A stretch of DNA of 64,000 nucleotides from Variovorax sp. PBS-H4 (GCF_901827205.1 NZ_LR594675.1:5698001-5762000); one strand, 5' to 3'; positions 51,074-60,830 are shown, numbered from the stretch's first letter. Numbers and translations are program-made. The notes: generated by a model not told the origin, from the letters alone.

Positions 51074-51940
51074 ATGGACTCACAGATCGCCAGCAACAAA
51101 CGTGACTTCCTCAAGGGCACCGCACTGCTCGGCGCCGCGGCCTCCGGGCTGGCAGCGACAGCGGGACTCGTGCCGCAGCAGGCGCTCGCGCAATCGCTCG
51201 ACAGCGGCATCCGCCCGGAATCGACGCTGGCAAAGGTGCTCAAGTCAGGGGTCTTGCGCGTCGGGTATGCGCAAACCGGCCCGTTCTTTTACAGGAACGC
51301 GAAAACGGGCGAGCTCGGCGGCATCTACTTCGACGCCGCCACCGAGCTCGCCAAGCAGATGGGCGTCAAGGTCGAGTTCAAGGAAGTGACTTTCCAGAAC
51401 GCGACCGTCGCCTTGCGCCGCGACGACTACGACGTGTTCGGCTCCGCGCTGACCTACACGATGGCGCGGGCCATGGCGGTCGACTACATCGGCCCGATCT
51501 ACGAGGTCGGCAGCCTGCTGCTCGTGCACAAGGACAACGCGGGCCGCTTCAAGAAGCTCGAGGACTTCAACGATCCCGGTGTCACCTTCTCGGTCGTCTC
51601 GGGCGGCAGCGAGGAGCCGCGCATTCCGATCCTGTTCCCGAAGGCGAAGCTGATCACCACCACGGGGCAGGCAGAGCTCGGTGCCGAGCCCGTGCGCGCC
51701 AGGAAGTCCGATGTGTGGATGAGCAGCCAGGTGGCCGTGCAGCTCATGGCCAAGCGTGTGAATTGGGCTGTCGCCTTCAATCCGGAACATCCCATCGACA
51801 GACGGCCAAGCAGCTGGGCCGTGCGCTATGGTGACTACGAATGGAAGAACTTCCTCGACTTCTGGGCGGGCTTTCTACGCACCAACGGTGAAACAGAGCG
51901 CCTGATGAAGATCCACATGGAAAGGCTCGGCAGCGCGTGA
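51074..51940 (+). CDS. Polar amino-acid ABC transporter substrate-binding protein
   Basis: 288 residues. The N-terminal SNKRDFLKGTALLGAAASG looks Tat-like (KR rather than RR) and ends near ALA-QSL (about residue 40). The domain is SBP family 3: LRVGYAQTGPFFYRNAKTGE, GGIYFDAATELAKQMGVKVE and DYDVFGSALTYTMARAMAVDY. It probably delivers an amino acid or hydantoin-related compound to the transporter encoded directly downstream. Confidence 0.93.
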   Translation: MDSQIASNKRDFLKGTALLGAAASGLAATAGLVPQQALAQSLDSGIRPESTLAKVLKSGVLRVGYAQTGPFFYRNAKTGELGGIYFDAATELAKQMGVKVEFKEVTFQNATVALRRDDYDVFGSALTYTMARAMAVDYIGPIYEVGSLLLVHKDNAGRFKKLEDFNDPGVTFSVVSGGSEEPRIPILFPKAKLITTTGQAELGAEPVRARKSDVWMSSQVAVQLMAKRVNWAVAFNPEHPIDRRPSSWAVRYGDYEWKNFLDFWAGFLRTNGETERLMKIHMERLGSA

Positions 51941-52779
51941 GGCCGGCGGACGGTCAGGCCGCGGCCGCCGGGCCAACGGCATCACAGCCGGGAACGGCGC
52001 CGACTGCCGATGTCCCGTGCATCCGCGTCGTCGGGCTGCGCAAGCACTTCGGCGCGCTGGAGGTGCTCAAGGGTGTCAGCCTCGATGTTCATCGAGGCAC
52101 TGTCCTCAGCATGATCGGCGCGAGCGGCTCGGGCAAGAGCACGCTGCTGCGTTGCATCAACCGACTGGAGACGCCGAGCGCCGGCGATGTACTCATCGAG
52201 GGGGAGTCTCTTTGCGTGCGCAACGGGAAGCCGCGCTCGGTCGCCGATGTCAACCGGATCCGGCGCGAACTCGGCATGGTGTTCCAGCAGTTCAACCTGT
52301 GGCCGCACATGACGGTGATGGAGAACGTCACCGAAGCGCCCCGCCACGTGCGCGGGCTCTCCCGCGAGGCGGCCAGGAACATCGCGACGGCCTGCCTTCA
52401 GCGAGTGCATATGCTGGACAAGGCCGATGCCTATCCGGCGCGGCTCTCGGGCGGCCAGCAGCAGCGCGTTGCGATTGCCCGTGCACTCGCCATGCAACCG
52501 AAGGTGATGCTGTTCGACGAGGCTACGTCTTCGCTGGATCCCGAGCTGACCGAAGAAGTACTGGCCGTGATGCGCGACCTGGCAAGCGATGGGACGACCA
52601 TGATCGTCGTGACGCACGAGATGGCGTTCGCGCGCGAGGTCTCGGACCACGTCATGTTCCTGCACAACGGCCTTGTCGAGGAGCAGGGCGCCCCTGCCGA
52701 CCTGTTCGGCCGTCCGCAATCGGAGCGGCTGCGGCAGTTCCTCAGCAAGGCGGCCGGGCGGGAGTCTTTTCATGCCTGA
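51937..52779 (+). CDS. Polar amino-acid ABC transporter ATP-binding protein
   Basis: 280 residues from a GTG that overlaps the preceding stop by four bases. Walker A GASGSGKST, Q-loop FQQFNLWPHMTV, signature LSGGQQQR, Walker B LFDEATSSLDPE and switch VTHEMAF mark the GlnQ/HisP subfamily. An unusual Ala/Pro-rich leader of about 25 residues precedes the domain. Confidence 0.94.
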   Translation: MRPADGQAAAAGPTASQPGTAPTADVPCIRVVGLRKHFGALEVLKGVSLDVHRGTVLSMIGASGSGKSTLLRCINRLETPSAGDVLIEGESLCVRNGKPRSVADVNRIRRELGMVFQQFNLWPHMTVMENVTEAPRHVRGLSREAARNIATACLQRVHMLDKADAYPARLSGGQQQRVAIARALAMQPKVMLFDEATSSLDPELTEEVLAVMRDLASDGTTMIVVTHEMAFAREVSDHVMFLHNGLVEEQGAPADLFGRPQSERLRQFLSKAAGRESFHA

Positions 52780-53473
52780 GGTGCTGCGGGAGACACTCGA
52801 CCTGACCTTGTTCTGGGAATACCGCCAGGCCCTGCTCAAGGGACTGTGGATGAGCCTGGGCGTGTTCGCTTGCGCGGCGGCAATCGCCGTGCTGGCAGGC
52901 CTCGGCATCGCGCTGCTGCGCCGCAGCCGTTTTGGCCCGCTTCGCTGGGCCGCAACGCTGCACACGGAGATTTCCCGCAATTCACCCGACTACATCATGA
53001 TCGTATGGGTGCATTTCGTGCTGCCGCTGCTCATCGGCACGCTGCTGGCGCGCCGCTTCGAGTTCGACCCCTTCGTCTCGTCGGTGATCGCGCTGGGCTA
53101 CGTCTACAGTGGCTACTTTGCCGAGACCTTTCGCGCCGGCATCGAAGCCGTCCCGCGCGGGCACTTCGAGGCTGCGCAGGCGTTCGGCATGACCGAGCGC
53201 CGCATCATGTGGCGGATCGTGTTGCCGCAGGTCGTCCGGCGAATGCTGCCCGAATCGACCAACCAGTTCATATCGATGTTCAAGGCGACGAGCATCGTGT
53301 CGCTGATCGCGGTGCCGGACCTGATGTACCAGGTCTCGATGGTGAGCTCCCAGGAGATGAGGCCGATGCCGCTCTACACCGGGGCCGCACTTGCGTATTT
53401 CGTGATCGTGTTCTGCGCGGCTACGCTGCTGCAGACCTTGTCCAAGCGCTGGCGCGCCAAGGTGTTCGCATGA
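52772..53473 (+). CDS. Polar amino-acid ABC transporter permease
   Basis: 233 residues with about five membrane helices and the HisM/GlnP-type coupling loop VPRGHFEAAQAFGMTERRIMWRIVLPQ; YSGYFAETFRAGIEAV precedes it. It overlaps the ATPase gene by eight bases. It forms a heterodimer with the permease encoded next. Confidence 0.94.
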   Translation: MPEVLRETLDLTLFWEYRQALLKGLWMSLGVFACAAAIAVLAGLGIALLRRSRFGPLRWAATLHTEISRNSPDYIMIVWVHFVLPLLIGTLLARRFEFDPFVSSVIALGYVYSGYFAETFRAGIEAVPRGHFEAAQAFGMTERRIMWRIVLPQVVRRMLPESTNQFISMFKATSIVSLIAVPDLMYQVSMVSSQEMRPMPLYTGAALAYFVIVFCAATLLQTLSKRWRAKVFA

Positions 53474-53486
53474 TGGCTGCGGCGTC

Positions 53487-54185
53487 ATGAGCAACTGGCA
53501 GCGCCTCGTCTGGGACCAGCGCGACGCGTTCGCCGCCGGCTTCCAGGTCACCGTCGAAGTCTGTGCCGCGTCGTTCCTGTTCGCGTTGATCGGCGGTCTG
53601 CTGCTGGCGCTGGTCCGGCTGTACGTCAGGCCGCTGCGCACAGTCGCTCTCGTTCTGACCGAATTCTTCCGCGCGACGCCCATCCTGGTGCAGCTGTTGT
53701 GGGTGAACTATGTCTGGCCCGAGCTCATCGGGTGGCCGAACTCGTTCTTTGCCGCTGCCTGCGTCGCGCTGGCGCTGCAGTCGAGCGGGTACTTGGCCGA
53801 GACCTTCCGGGGCGGCATCGAATCGATGCCGCGGGGACAGGCCGAGGCTGCGAGTTCCCTCGGCATGTCGCGCACGCGGGCTTTCTTGCGCATTGTCCTG
53901 CCCCAGGTGCTGCTGGATGCCGCGCCTTCGATCGGCAATCAGTTCACAGTGATCGTGAAGTCATCTGCGCTGGTCTCCGTGATCGCCGTGCCTGACCTGA
54001 TGTTCCAATCGCAGAAGCTGGTCAACCGATGGTATGAGCCGATCGAGATTCTCACGGCCACGGCCGTGATCTACATCGGTTTCATCTTTGCGATGTCTGC
54101 GCTGCTCAATGCAATGGCCCATGCACTGCGCCGGCGATTCGGCGTTGGAACAGCAAGCACGCCGTCGTCCCGGCTCGAGATGTAA
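53487..54185 (+). CDS. Polar amino-acid ABC transporter permease (second)
   Basis: 232 residues, HisQ/GlnP type. FFRATPILVQLLWVNYVWPE and the coupling loop MPRGQAEAASSLGMSRTRAFLRIVLPQ are diagnostic. It follows the first permease by 13 bases and ends the transcription unit begun at 46108. The two permeases are clearly homologous, giving the usual heterodimeric channel. Confidence 0.94.
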   Translation: MSNWQRLVWDQRDAFAAGFQVTVEVCAASFLFALIGGLLLALVRLYVRPLRTVALVLTEFFRATPILVQLLWVNYVWPELIGWPNSFFAAACVALALQSSGYLAETFRGGIESMPRGQAEAASSLGMSRTRAFLRIVLPQVLLDAAPSIGNQFTVIVKSSALVSVIAVPDLMFQSQKLVNRWYEPIEILTATAVIYIGFIFAMSALLNAMAHALRRRFGVGTASTPSSRLEM

Positions 54186-54388
54186 AACCCCCACGGCCGA
54201 AGCTGCTGGGCGAGCTGGCCGCAACGCGGGTGCGCGAGCGCATACCAACTCGTGTGGCTTCCTCCACAACTTGTCCGACATTTAAACTGATGTTTCTTCG
54301 AGGACAGGCTGAATAGCCATAAAGTTCTCCTCATGAGTTCAGTTCTCGGCGGTAGAGCGACGCGAGGCGTTATTTTCCTGGTGCTTTG

Positions 54389-57300
54389 ATGGATATCGGT
54401 GGAGAGACGCCGCAACGGCGTATGTCGCTTTCAACTGCGCAGCGGCGATTGTGGTTTCTGGACCGGATCAAGGCCGATGTCCGCGATGCGTATCACATCT
54501 CGGGCGCACTTGAATTCAACGGCACGCTCGACGAGGGCGCCCTCAGGCGAGCCCTCGAGGCGCTCGTGGCGCGCCACGAGGTGCTGCGTGCGAGCTTTGT
54601 CGAGATCGATGGCGAGCCGGTGCAGCGCATTGCGCCGCCTGGACCCTTCCCGCTCGGAACGAGCGACCTGCAGCACCTGGTCGCGGCGGACATGGAAGCC
54701 GAACGCGAACGCCAGGTCCAGGAGGAGTGCACGGCACCCTTCGACCTGGCGACCGGACCCTTGATCCGCGGGCGGCTGCTTCGGCTCGGCCCGCAGCGCC
54801 ATACCCTGGTACTGAGCCTGCACCACATGGTGACCGACGGCTGGTCGACGGCCGTGCTCATGAGCGATGTGGCCGCGTTCTACACCGCTTTCACGCAGGG
54901 CCTGCCGGACCCGCTGCCCGCCTTGCCTGCCCAGTATGCGGACCACGTGGCAGAGGAGCAGGAGCGCGCGTCGTCACCCATGCGCAGAACGCGCCTCGCG
55001 TATTGGCAGCGCCAGCTCGAAGGGTCTCCAGAACTGCTGGAGCTCCCCACCGATCATCCGCGGCCGCCGGTGCAGGACCATTCCGGCGATCACGTCGAGA
55101 TCGTATTCCCCACGCGGCTTGTCTCCGCGCTGCGCGAGTGGGCCAAGCATCGCGACGCCACCTTGACCATGGCGCTGCAGGCCGGCCTGAACGTGCTCTT
55201 CTCGCGCCTGAGCGGTCAGCAGGACATCGTGATCGGTACCGCCGTCGCCAATCGCCGCAGGCCGGCGTACCGGCAGGCCATGGGCTTCTTCGTCAACACG
55301 CTCGCACTGCGAACGGACCTGAGCGACAACCCGACGGCCGATGAGCTGCTGGACCGGGTCCGCAGCATCGGCCAGTCGGCCTACCTGCGGCAGGACGTTC
55401 CTTTCGAACAGGTCGTCGAACTGGTGCGGCCCGCACGCAACCCGAGCCACAGCCCCATCTTCCAGGTGCTGATGGCCATCCAGAACTACGACACCGAGCC
55501 GATCCCGCTGCCCGGCGCCACGTTGCAGCTGGTGGTGGTCCCGCCACACAGCGTGGCTTCCGACCTGATGGTGCTGTTGCGCGAAACCGCCGACGGCATG
55601 GTGGGCCGGATCGCCTACGCCACGGCCTTGTTCGACCGCACCACCATCGAGCGCTGGGTCGGCTACCTGATGCGCCTGCTCGAAGGCATGGCTTGCGACG
55701 GCACCCAGCGCGTTGCCGACCTCCTCATGCTGGGCGAGGACGAGCGATCGCTGCTGCTGGAGGGCTTCAACGCCACGCGGAGCATGCCCGCCGCCGACAC
55801 GATGGTCCACACCCTCTTCGAGGCGCAGGCCGCTCGCACGCCCGAGGCTGTCGCGCTCGTCGCCGATCACCGGAGCTGGCGCTACGCCGAGCTCGATGCG
55901 CAGGCGGATCGCCTCGCCTGCCGTCTGCACGCAGGCGGGCTCGGTCCCGGCCAGCGCGCGGCCCTCTACATCGGGCGCGGCGCCGACATGATCGTGGCGA
56001 TGATCGCCGTGTTGAAGTGCGGCGGCGCCTACGTGCCGCTGGATCCTGCCGATCCTGCGGATCGGATTGCCCGCATGCTCGACGATGCGGCGCCGCAGGT
56101 CGTGCTGACCCACAGGAGGCTGCAGGCTGCGCTGCCCACGCGGGATATACCCCAGCTCGTGCTCGACGCCGAAGCCGGCGCTGCACCCCAACCGGCTGCC
56201 GAACCCTTCACAGCCGACGTGCGCCCGGAGCACCCGGCCTACGTCATCTACACGTCGGGCTCCACCGGCACGCCCAAGGGCGTCGCGGTGCCGCACGCGG
56301 CCTTGGTCAACCTCATCCGCTGGCAGGCACGCCAGCGCCAGGGCGCGCTTGCGCCACGCACCCTTCAGTACGTGGCCCTCGGGTTCGACGTCGCGTTCCA
56401 GGAGATATTCACCACCTTGTGCGGCGGCGGTGCGCTGGTGCTGATCCATGAGGGCGTGCGCCGCGACATGTCCGCGCTGCTTCGCGTGCTGCGCGACCAG
56501 CGCGTCGAGCGCTTGATCCTTCCCTTCATCTCGCTGCAGCACCTGGCGGAGGAAGCCGCAACGTCGTCGGACGCCCTGCCCGCGTTGCGGCAAGTGATCA
56601 CCGGGGCCGAGCAGCTGCGCATCGGCAACGAGATCCGGGCCTTGTTCAAGCGCCTGGGCACCTGCAGGCTGCAAAACCAATACGGCCCCACCGAATACCC
56701 GGTCGCGACGGCGCTCGACCTGGAAGGGCCGCCGGACAGCTGGCCCTTGCTGCCATCGATCGGCCGACCGATCGACAACACCGTGGTTCGCATCCTCGAC
56801 CCCTTCGGCCAGCCCGTGCCGATCGGGGTCAAGGGAGAGATCTTCATCGGCGGCGAAGGCATGGCGAGCGGCTACCTGGGGCAGCCCGCCCTGAGCGAAG
56901 CCGCCTTCGTCCGCGATGCCTTCAGTCCGCATCGCGGCGCGCGCCTCTACAAGACAGGCGATGTCGGTCGCTGGCGCAGCGACGGCTGCATCGACTTCGT
57001 CAGCCGGTACGACGACCAGGTCAAGCTGCGCGGCTTTCGCATCGAGCTCGGGGAAATCGAGGCGCAACTGGGTCAGCACCCATCGGTCGCCGACGTCGCC
57101 GTACTCTTGCGCGAGGACGATCCCGGACACAAGCGGCTCGTGGCCTACCTGACCTTGGCGCCGGGCGTGGCCGAACCTGGCACCACGGCTGCGCTCAAGC
57201 GCTACCTGCGCAGCGTTCTGCCCGAGTACATGGTTCCCGGCGAGCTCGTGGTGCTGGATACGTTCCCGCTGACGGTGAACGGCAAGGTGGATCGCCGGGC

Positions 57301-60300
57301 CTTGCGCCCGCCGCCGGTCCGAGCGGAGGGCAGCGACCGGGTCATGCCACGCAGCCGCACGGAAGAGGCGCTCTGGGATATCTGGCGCGGCGTGCTCCAC
57401 ACCACGGCCTTCGGTGTCGAGGACAGCTTCTTCGACCTCGGCGGGCATTCGCTGCTGACGATGCAGGTCGCCTCCCGCATCCGCCAGCAGCTCGGCATCG
57501 AGTTGTCCCTGGCGCTTCTGTTCGAGCACGTCACCATTGCCGCGCTCGCCGCGTGGCTGGACGAGGCACTGCCCCGCACCGCGCCCGCCGATCTGGCTCC
57601 CATCCCGCGCGTCGCGCGCGGCCGCGCCCTTCCGGTGTCGCTGTCGCAGCGGCGCATGTGGGTGATCCAGCAGTTCGACCCCGCATCCGTCGCCTACAAC
57701 GTGCCGGTCTCGCTGCGGCTACGCGGCGCGTTCGATCGTCGCCTGCTGCAGGCGGCCTTCGACCGGATCGTCGAGCGCCATGAGGGCCTGCGGACCCGCT
57801 TCGCCATGCAGGAAGACGAACCCGTCCAGCACATTGCGCCGTCCCTGCCCGTGAACGTCGAGCAGGTCGACCTGCGCGCGCGACCCGCCGCCGCCAGGCT
57901 CGAGGAAGCGCGGTCGATCCTGGGCGAGCGGGCGTCCAGGCCATTCGATCTCACCCAGGCCCCCCTGCACCATGCAACGCTGGTCATCCTCGATGAGAGC
58001 GACCACGTATTTTTGTGGGTGATGCACCACGCGATCACCGACAACTGGTCGATCGCGATCCTGATGCGCGATCTTCTCGCGTCGTATGCCTCGCTCGCGA
58101 CGGGCGGCCCGGCGGAGCTGCCCCCGCTTGCGATCGAATACGCCGACTACGCCGCATGGCAGCGCTCGCCGGCGTCCGCGGCGCAGCGCCACCACCAGAT
58201 CGACTTTTGGGTCGAGCGGTTGAGCGGCCTGCAGCCGCTCAACCTGCCGACCGACTACGTGCGCCCGCCGCTTCCCAGCTTTCGCGGCTCCAAGGTGTCG
58301 GTCTCGCTGCCGGCAAGCCTGCTCGTGAGCTTGCGCCGCTTCTGTGGCCTGCACGCGGTCACACCCTTCGTGGTGCTGCTCGCCGCCTTCAAGCTCATGC
58401 TGGCGCGCCATTGCGGCAGCCATGACATCGCCGTGGGCACGCCCATTGCCAATCGCCACCACCTGGCCACGGAGCAACTGGTCGGCACGCTGGTCAACAC
58501 GCTGGTGATGCGTACCGATCTGTCCGGCAACCCCGATTTTTCCGAGTTGCTGCAGCGGGTGCGAACGACCGCCCTGCAGGCCTACGCCCATCAGGACGCT
58601 CCTTTCGACGAGATCGTGGAAGCGCTGGGGCAGGACCGCCGCAGCCACCCTGAAGGCCTCGTGCGCACGCTCTTCAACGTGCTCAATGCGCCCCTCGGCC
58701 ATTTGCCGGCCGTGGACTTCAGCTACCAGGAATTCGATCTCGAGCGCACCGCGGCGCAGTTCGACCTCTCCATCCATGTCGACACGGAATTCGGCCACCG
58801 CATCCACCTGGAGTACTCGACCGATCTGTTCGCCGCGACGTCGGCCGAGCGCATGCTCGAGAACTACCTGTCGCTGGTCGAGCAGGTGCTCGGCCACGAG
58901 CACCTGCCGATCTCGGACTACCCGCTCCTCGCCCCTTCGCAGCTCGCGCTGCTGCGGGATCACTGGAACGCGACGCAGCAAGCGCTGCCGCCCGAACCGC
59001 TCATCCACCGGCATCTGCGCTGCGGCGAGCTAGCGCTGCGCGACCGCGCCGCGGTCATCGATTCGCAAGGCAAGCGCACCACCTACGGCGAGTTGAACGC
59101 TTCGGTGGCGCTGCTCGCCTCGGCCCTGCGCGCGCGCGGCTTCGGGCGCGGTCACCGCATCGGCCTGAGCCTGGCGCGCGACGCCGTCATGCTGACCGCT
59201 CAGCTGGCGGTGCTGACTGCAGGCGCCGCCTATGTGCCGCTGGACCCCGGTTTTCCGATCGACCGGTTGCGCTACATGGCCTCGGATGCAGGCCTGTCCG
59301 CCATCCTCGTGGGACCAGGCTCGGCAGCGCACTTCCGGGACACGGGGGTTCCGCTGCTGGACCCTGTCGTGCTCCTGGACGAAGCGGCGGCCTCGCCGCC
59401 ACCCTCACTGCGTGTGGACCCGGAACGCGATGCGCGGCCGCTCGACCCGGCGTATTTCATCTACACGTCGGGCTCGACCGGCCGCCCGAAAGCGGTGGCC
59501 GTGCCGCACCGCGCCGTGGTCAATTTCCTGGTGGCCATGGCGCGCGAGCCCGGCCTGAGCGAATCCGACCGGCTGGTGGCGATCACCACGCTGTCCTTCG
59601 ACATCGCGGTGCTCGAACTTCTGCTCCCGCTCGCCGTCGGGGCGCAAGTCATCGTGGCCGACAGCGACCATGTGGCCGATCCGAGGCAACTGCGCGCAAT
59701 GCTCGAGCGCCACGATGCCACGGTGATGCAAGCCACGCCGTCCGCCTGGCGCGCACTGCTCGACACCGGATGGGCCGGCCGCCCGGGCTTTCGCGGCCTC
59801 ATCGGCGGCGAGCCGCTGCAGGTTCCCCTGGCCGAGCAGCTGCTGGAGCACTGCGCGGAACTCTGGAACATGTATGGTCCGACCGAGACCACCGTCTGGT
59901 CCACCACCTGGAGGGTGCATGCACCGCGCCATGGCATTTTCATTGGCCGGCCGATTGCCAACACGTCGGTCTGGGTACTCGACGAACGAGGACTGCCTTG
60001 CCCGATCGGTGTGCCCGGCGAACTCTGCATCGGCGGACTGGGCGTGGCACTGGGCTACCACGCGCGCGACGCGCTGACGGCCGAGCGCTTCGTCGCCGAT
60101 CGCTGGCGCGACGAAGCCGACGCACGGTTGTACCGAACGGGCGACTTGTGCCGGTGGCACCACGATGGCTTGCTCGAGCATCTCGGCCGCCTCGATCATC
60201 AAGTCAAGGTGCGAGGCTTCCGCATCGAACTCGGCGAGATCGAATCGACGCTGCTGGACCACCCTGCCGTCGCGCAGTGCGCGGTGCTCACCCGCGCCGA

Positions 60301-60754
60301 GCGTGAGGACGACGTCCGCCTGGTGGCCTACGTGGTGCCACAGTCGCCGGAGCTCGACGTTCCGGCGCTTCGTGAGCATCTGCAGTCCTCGCTCCCCGAG
60401 TACATGGTGCCGCAGCATCTGGTGGTATTGAAGGCGATGCCGTTGCTGCCCAACGGCAAGCTGGACCGCAACGCGCTGCCTGCCCCCGACGTCGAAGCGT
60501 CACGCACCAGCCGCACTCGTCAGTTGCCGGTCACCGAGGAGGAAAAGGCCATCGCCGAGATCTGGTCCGAACTGCTGGGCGTGGAGAACATCGAGGCCAC
60601 CGACAACTTCTTCGAACTCGGAGGCCACTCGCTGCTGGCGATGCGCGCAGTGACCGCCATCAAGCAGAAGCTCGCGCTGCAGGTCGCGCCCCGGAGGCTT
60701 GTGTTCGAGACATTGCGCCAGGTGGCGAACAGGAGCAGTGCGAACAGGTCGTGA
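54389..60754 (+). CDS. Dimodular nonribosomal peptide synthetase, C-A-PCP-C-A-PCP
   Basis: 2121 residues. C1: HHMVTDG 145-151. A1: YTSGSTGTPKG 621-631, YGPTE 765-769, NGKVDRR. PCP1: FFDLGGHSLL, phosphopantetheine Ser1021. C2: HHAITDN 1213-1219 (Asn for the usual final Gly). A2: YTSGSTGRPKA from 1692, YGPTETT from 1829, NGKLDRN. PCP2: FFELGGHSLL, Ser2081, after which only about 40 residues remain. There is no thioesterase, reductase or epimerase domain. Selectivity residues read by alignment to GrsA: A1 D-V-Q-I-I-G-Q-V-A-K (no confident substrate); A2 D-I-L-Q-I-G-M-V-W-K, close to glycine codes. A leading C domain implies acylation by a starter or an upstream partner. The AT-richer 203-base leader shows no clear Shine-Dalgarno. 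No MbtH, PPTase or exporter gene adjoins. Confidence 0.95.
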   Translation: MDIGGETPQRRMSLSTAQRRLWFLDRIKADVRDAYHISGALEFNGTLDEGALRRALEALVARHEVLRASFVEIDGEPVQRIAPPGPFPLGTSDLQHLVAADMEAERERQVQEECTAPFDLATGPLIRGRLLRLGPQRHTLVLSLHHMVTDGWSTAVLMSDVAAFYTAFTQGLPDPLPALPAQYADHVAEEQERASSPMRRTRLAYWQRQLEGSPELLELPTDHPRPPVQDHSGDHVEIVFPTRLVSALREWAKHRDATLTMALQAGLNVLFSRLSGQQDIVIGTAVANRRRPAYRQAMGFFVNTLALRTDLSDNPTADELLDRVRSIGQSAYLRQDVPFEQVVELVRPARNPSHSPIFQVLMAIQNYDTEPIPLPGATLQLVVVPPHSVASDLMVLLRETADGMVGRIAYATALFDRTTIERWVGYLMRLLEGMACDGTQRVADLLMLGEDERSLLLEGFNATRSMPAADTMVHTLFEAQAARTPEAVALVADHRSWRYAELDAQADRLACRLHAGGLGPGQRAALYIGRGADMIVAMIAVLKCGGAYVPLDPADPADRIARMLDDAAPQVVLTHRRLQAALPTRDIPQLVLDAEAGAAPQPAAEPFTADVRPEHPAYVIYTSGSTGTPKGVAVPHAALVNLIRWQARQRQGALAPRTLQYVALGFDVAFQEIFTTLCGGGALVLIHEGVRRDMSALLRVLRDQRVERLILPFISLQHLAEEAATSSDALPALRQVITGAEQLRIGNEIRALFKRLGTCRLQNQYGPTEYPVATALDLEGPPDSWPLLPSIGRPIDNTVVRILDPFGQPVPIGVKGEIFIGGEGMASGYLGQPALSEAAFVRDAFSPHRGARLYKTGDVGRWRSDGCIDFVSRYDDQVKLRGFRIELGEIEAQLGQHPSVADVAVLLREDDPGHKRLVAYLTLAPGVAEPGTTAALKRYLRSVLPEYMVPGELVVLDTFPLTVNGKVDRRALRPPPVRAEGSDRVMPRSRTEEALWDIWRGVLHTTAFGVEDSFFDLGGHSLLTMQVASRIRQQLGIELSLALLFEHVTIAALAAWLDEALPRTAPADLAPIPRVARGRALPVSLSQRRMWVIQQFDPASVAYNVPVSLRLRGAFDRRLLQAAFDRIVERHEGLRTRFAMQEDEPVQHIAPSLPVNVEQVDLRARPAAARLEEARSILGERASRPFDLTQAPLHHATLVILDESDHVFLWVMHHAITDNWSIAILMRDLLASYASLATGGPAELPPLAIEYADYAAWQRSPASAAQRHHQIDFWVERLSGLQPLNLPTDYVRPPLPSFRGSKVSVSLPASLLVSLRRFCGLHAVTPFVVLLAAFKLMLARHCGSHDIAVGTPIANRHHLATEQLVGTLVNTLVMRTDLSGNPDFSELLQRVRTTALQAYAHQDAPFDEIVEALGQDRRSHPEGLVRTLFNVLNAPLGHLPAVDFSYQEFDLERTAAQFDLSIHVDTEFGHRIHLEYSTDLFAATSAERMLENYLSLVEQVLGHEHLPISDYPLLAPSQLALLRDHWNATQQALPPEPLIHRHLRCGELALRDRAAVIDSQGKRTTYGELNASVALLASALRARGFGRGHRIGLSLARDAVMLTAQLAVLTAGAAYVPLDPGFPIDRLRYMASDAGLSAILVGPGSAAHFRDTGVPLLDPVVLLDEAAASPPPSLRVDPERDARPLDPAYFIYTSGSTGRPKAVAVPHRAVVNFLVAMAREPGLSESDRLVAITTLSFDIAVLELLLPLAVGAQVIVADSDHVADPRQLRAMLERHDATVMQATPSAWRALLDTGWAGRPGFRGLIGGEPLQVPLAEQLLEHCAELWNMYGPTETTVWSTTWRVHAPRHGIFIGRPIANTSVWVLDERGLPCPIGVPGELCIGGLGVALGYHARDALTAERFVADRWRDEADARLYRTGDLCRWHHDGLLEHLGRLDHQVKVRGFRIELGEIESTLLDHPAVAQCAVLTRAEREDDVRLVAYVVPQSPELDVPALREHLQSSLPEYMVPQHLVVLKAMPLLPNGKLDRNALPAPDVEASRTSRTRQLPVTEEEKAIAEIWSELLGVENIEATDNFFELGGHSLLAMRAVTAIKQKLALQVAPRRLVFETLRQVANRSSANRS

Positions 60755-60830
60755 GGACCCGCCGGCTCGGAGAAGGGCTGCCTAACCCATAGTCTTGTCG
60801 GCGCGGTTCCCTACTGCTTCTGCATGCGGT

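Noticed and set aside
54974..57529. Long minus-strand open frame within the NRPS gene
   Set aside because: Antisense to NRPS core motifs, composition biased, no start signals.
54389..60754. Siderophore synthetase
   Set aside because: No hydroxamate or catechol tailoring gene, no TonB receptor, no MbtH, and the readable code points to glycine; siderophore function cannot be supported.
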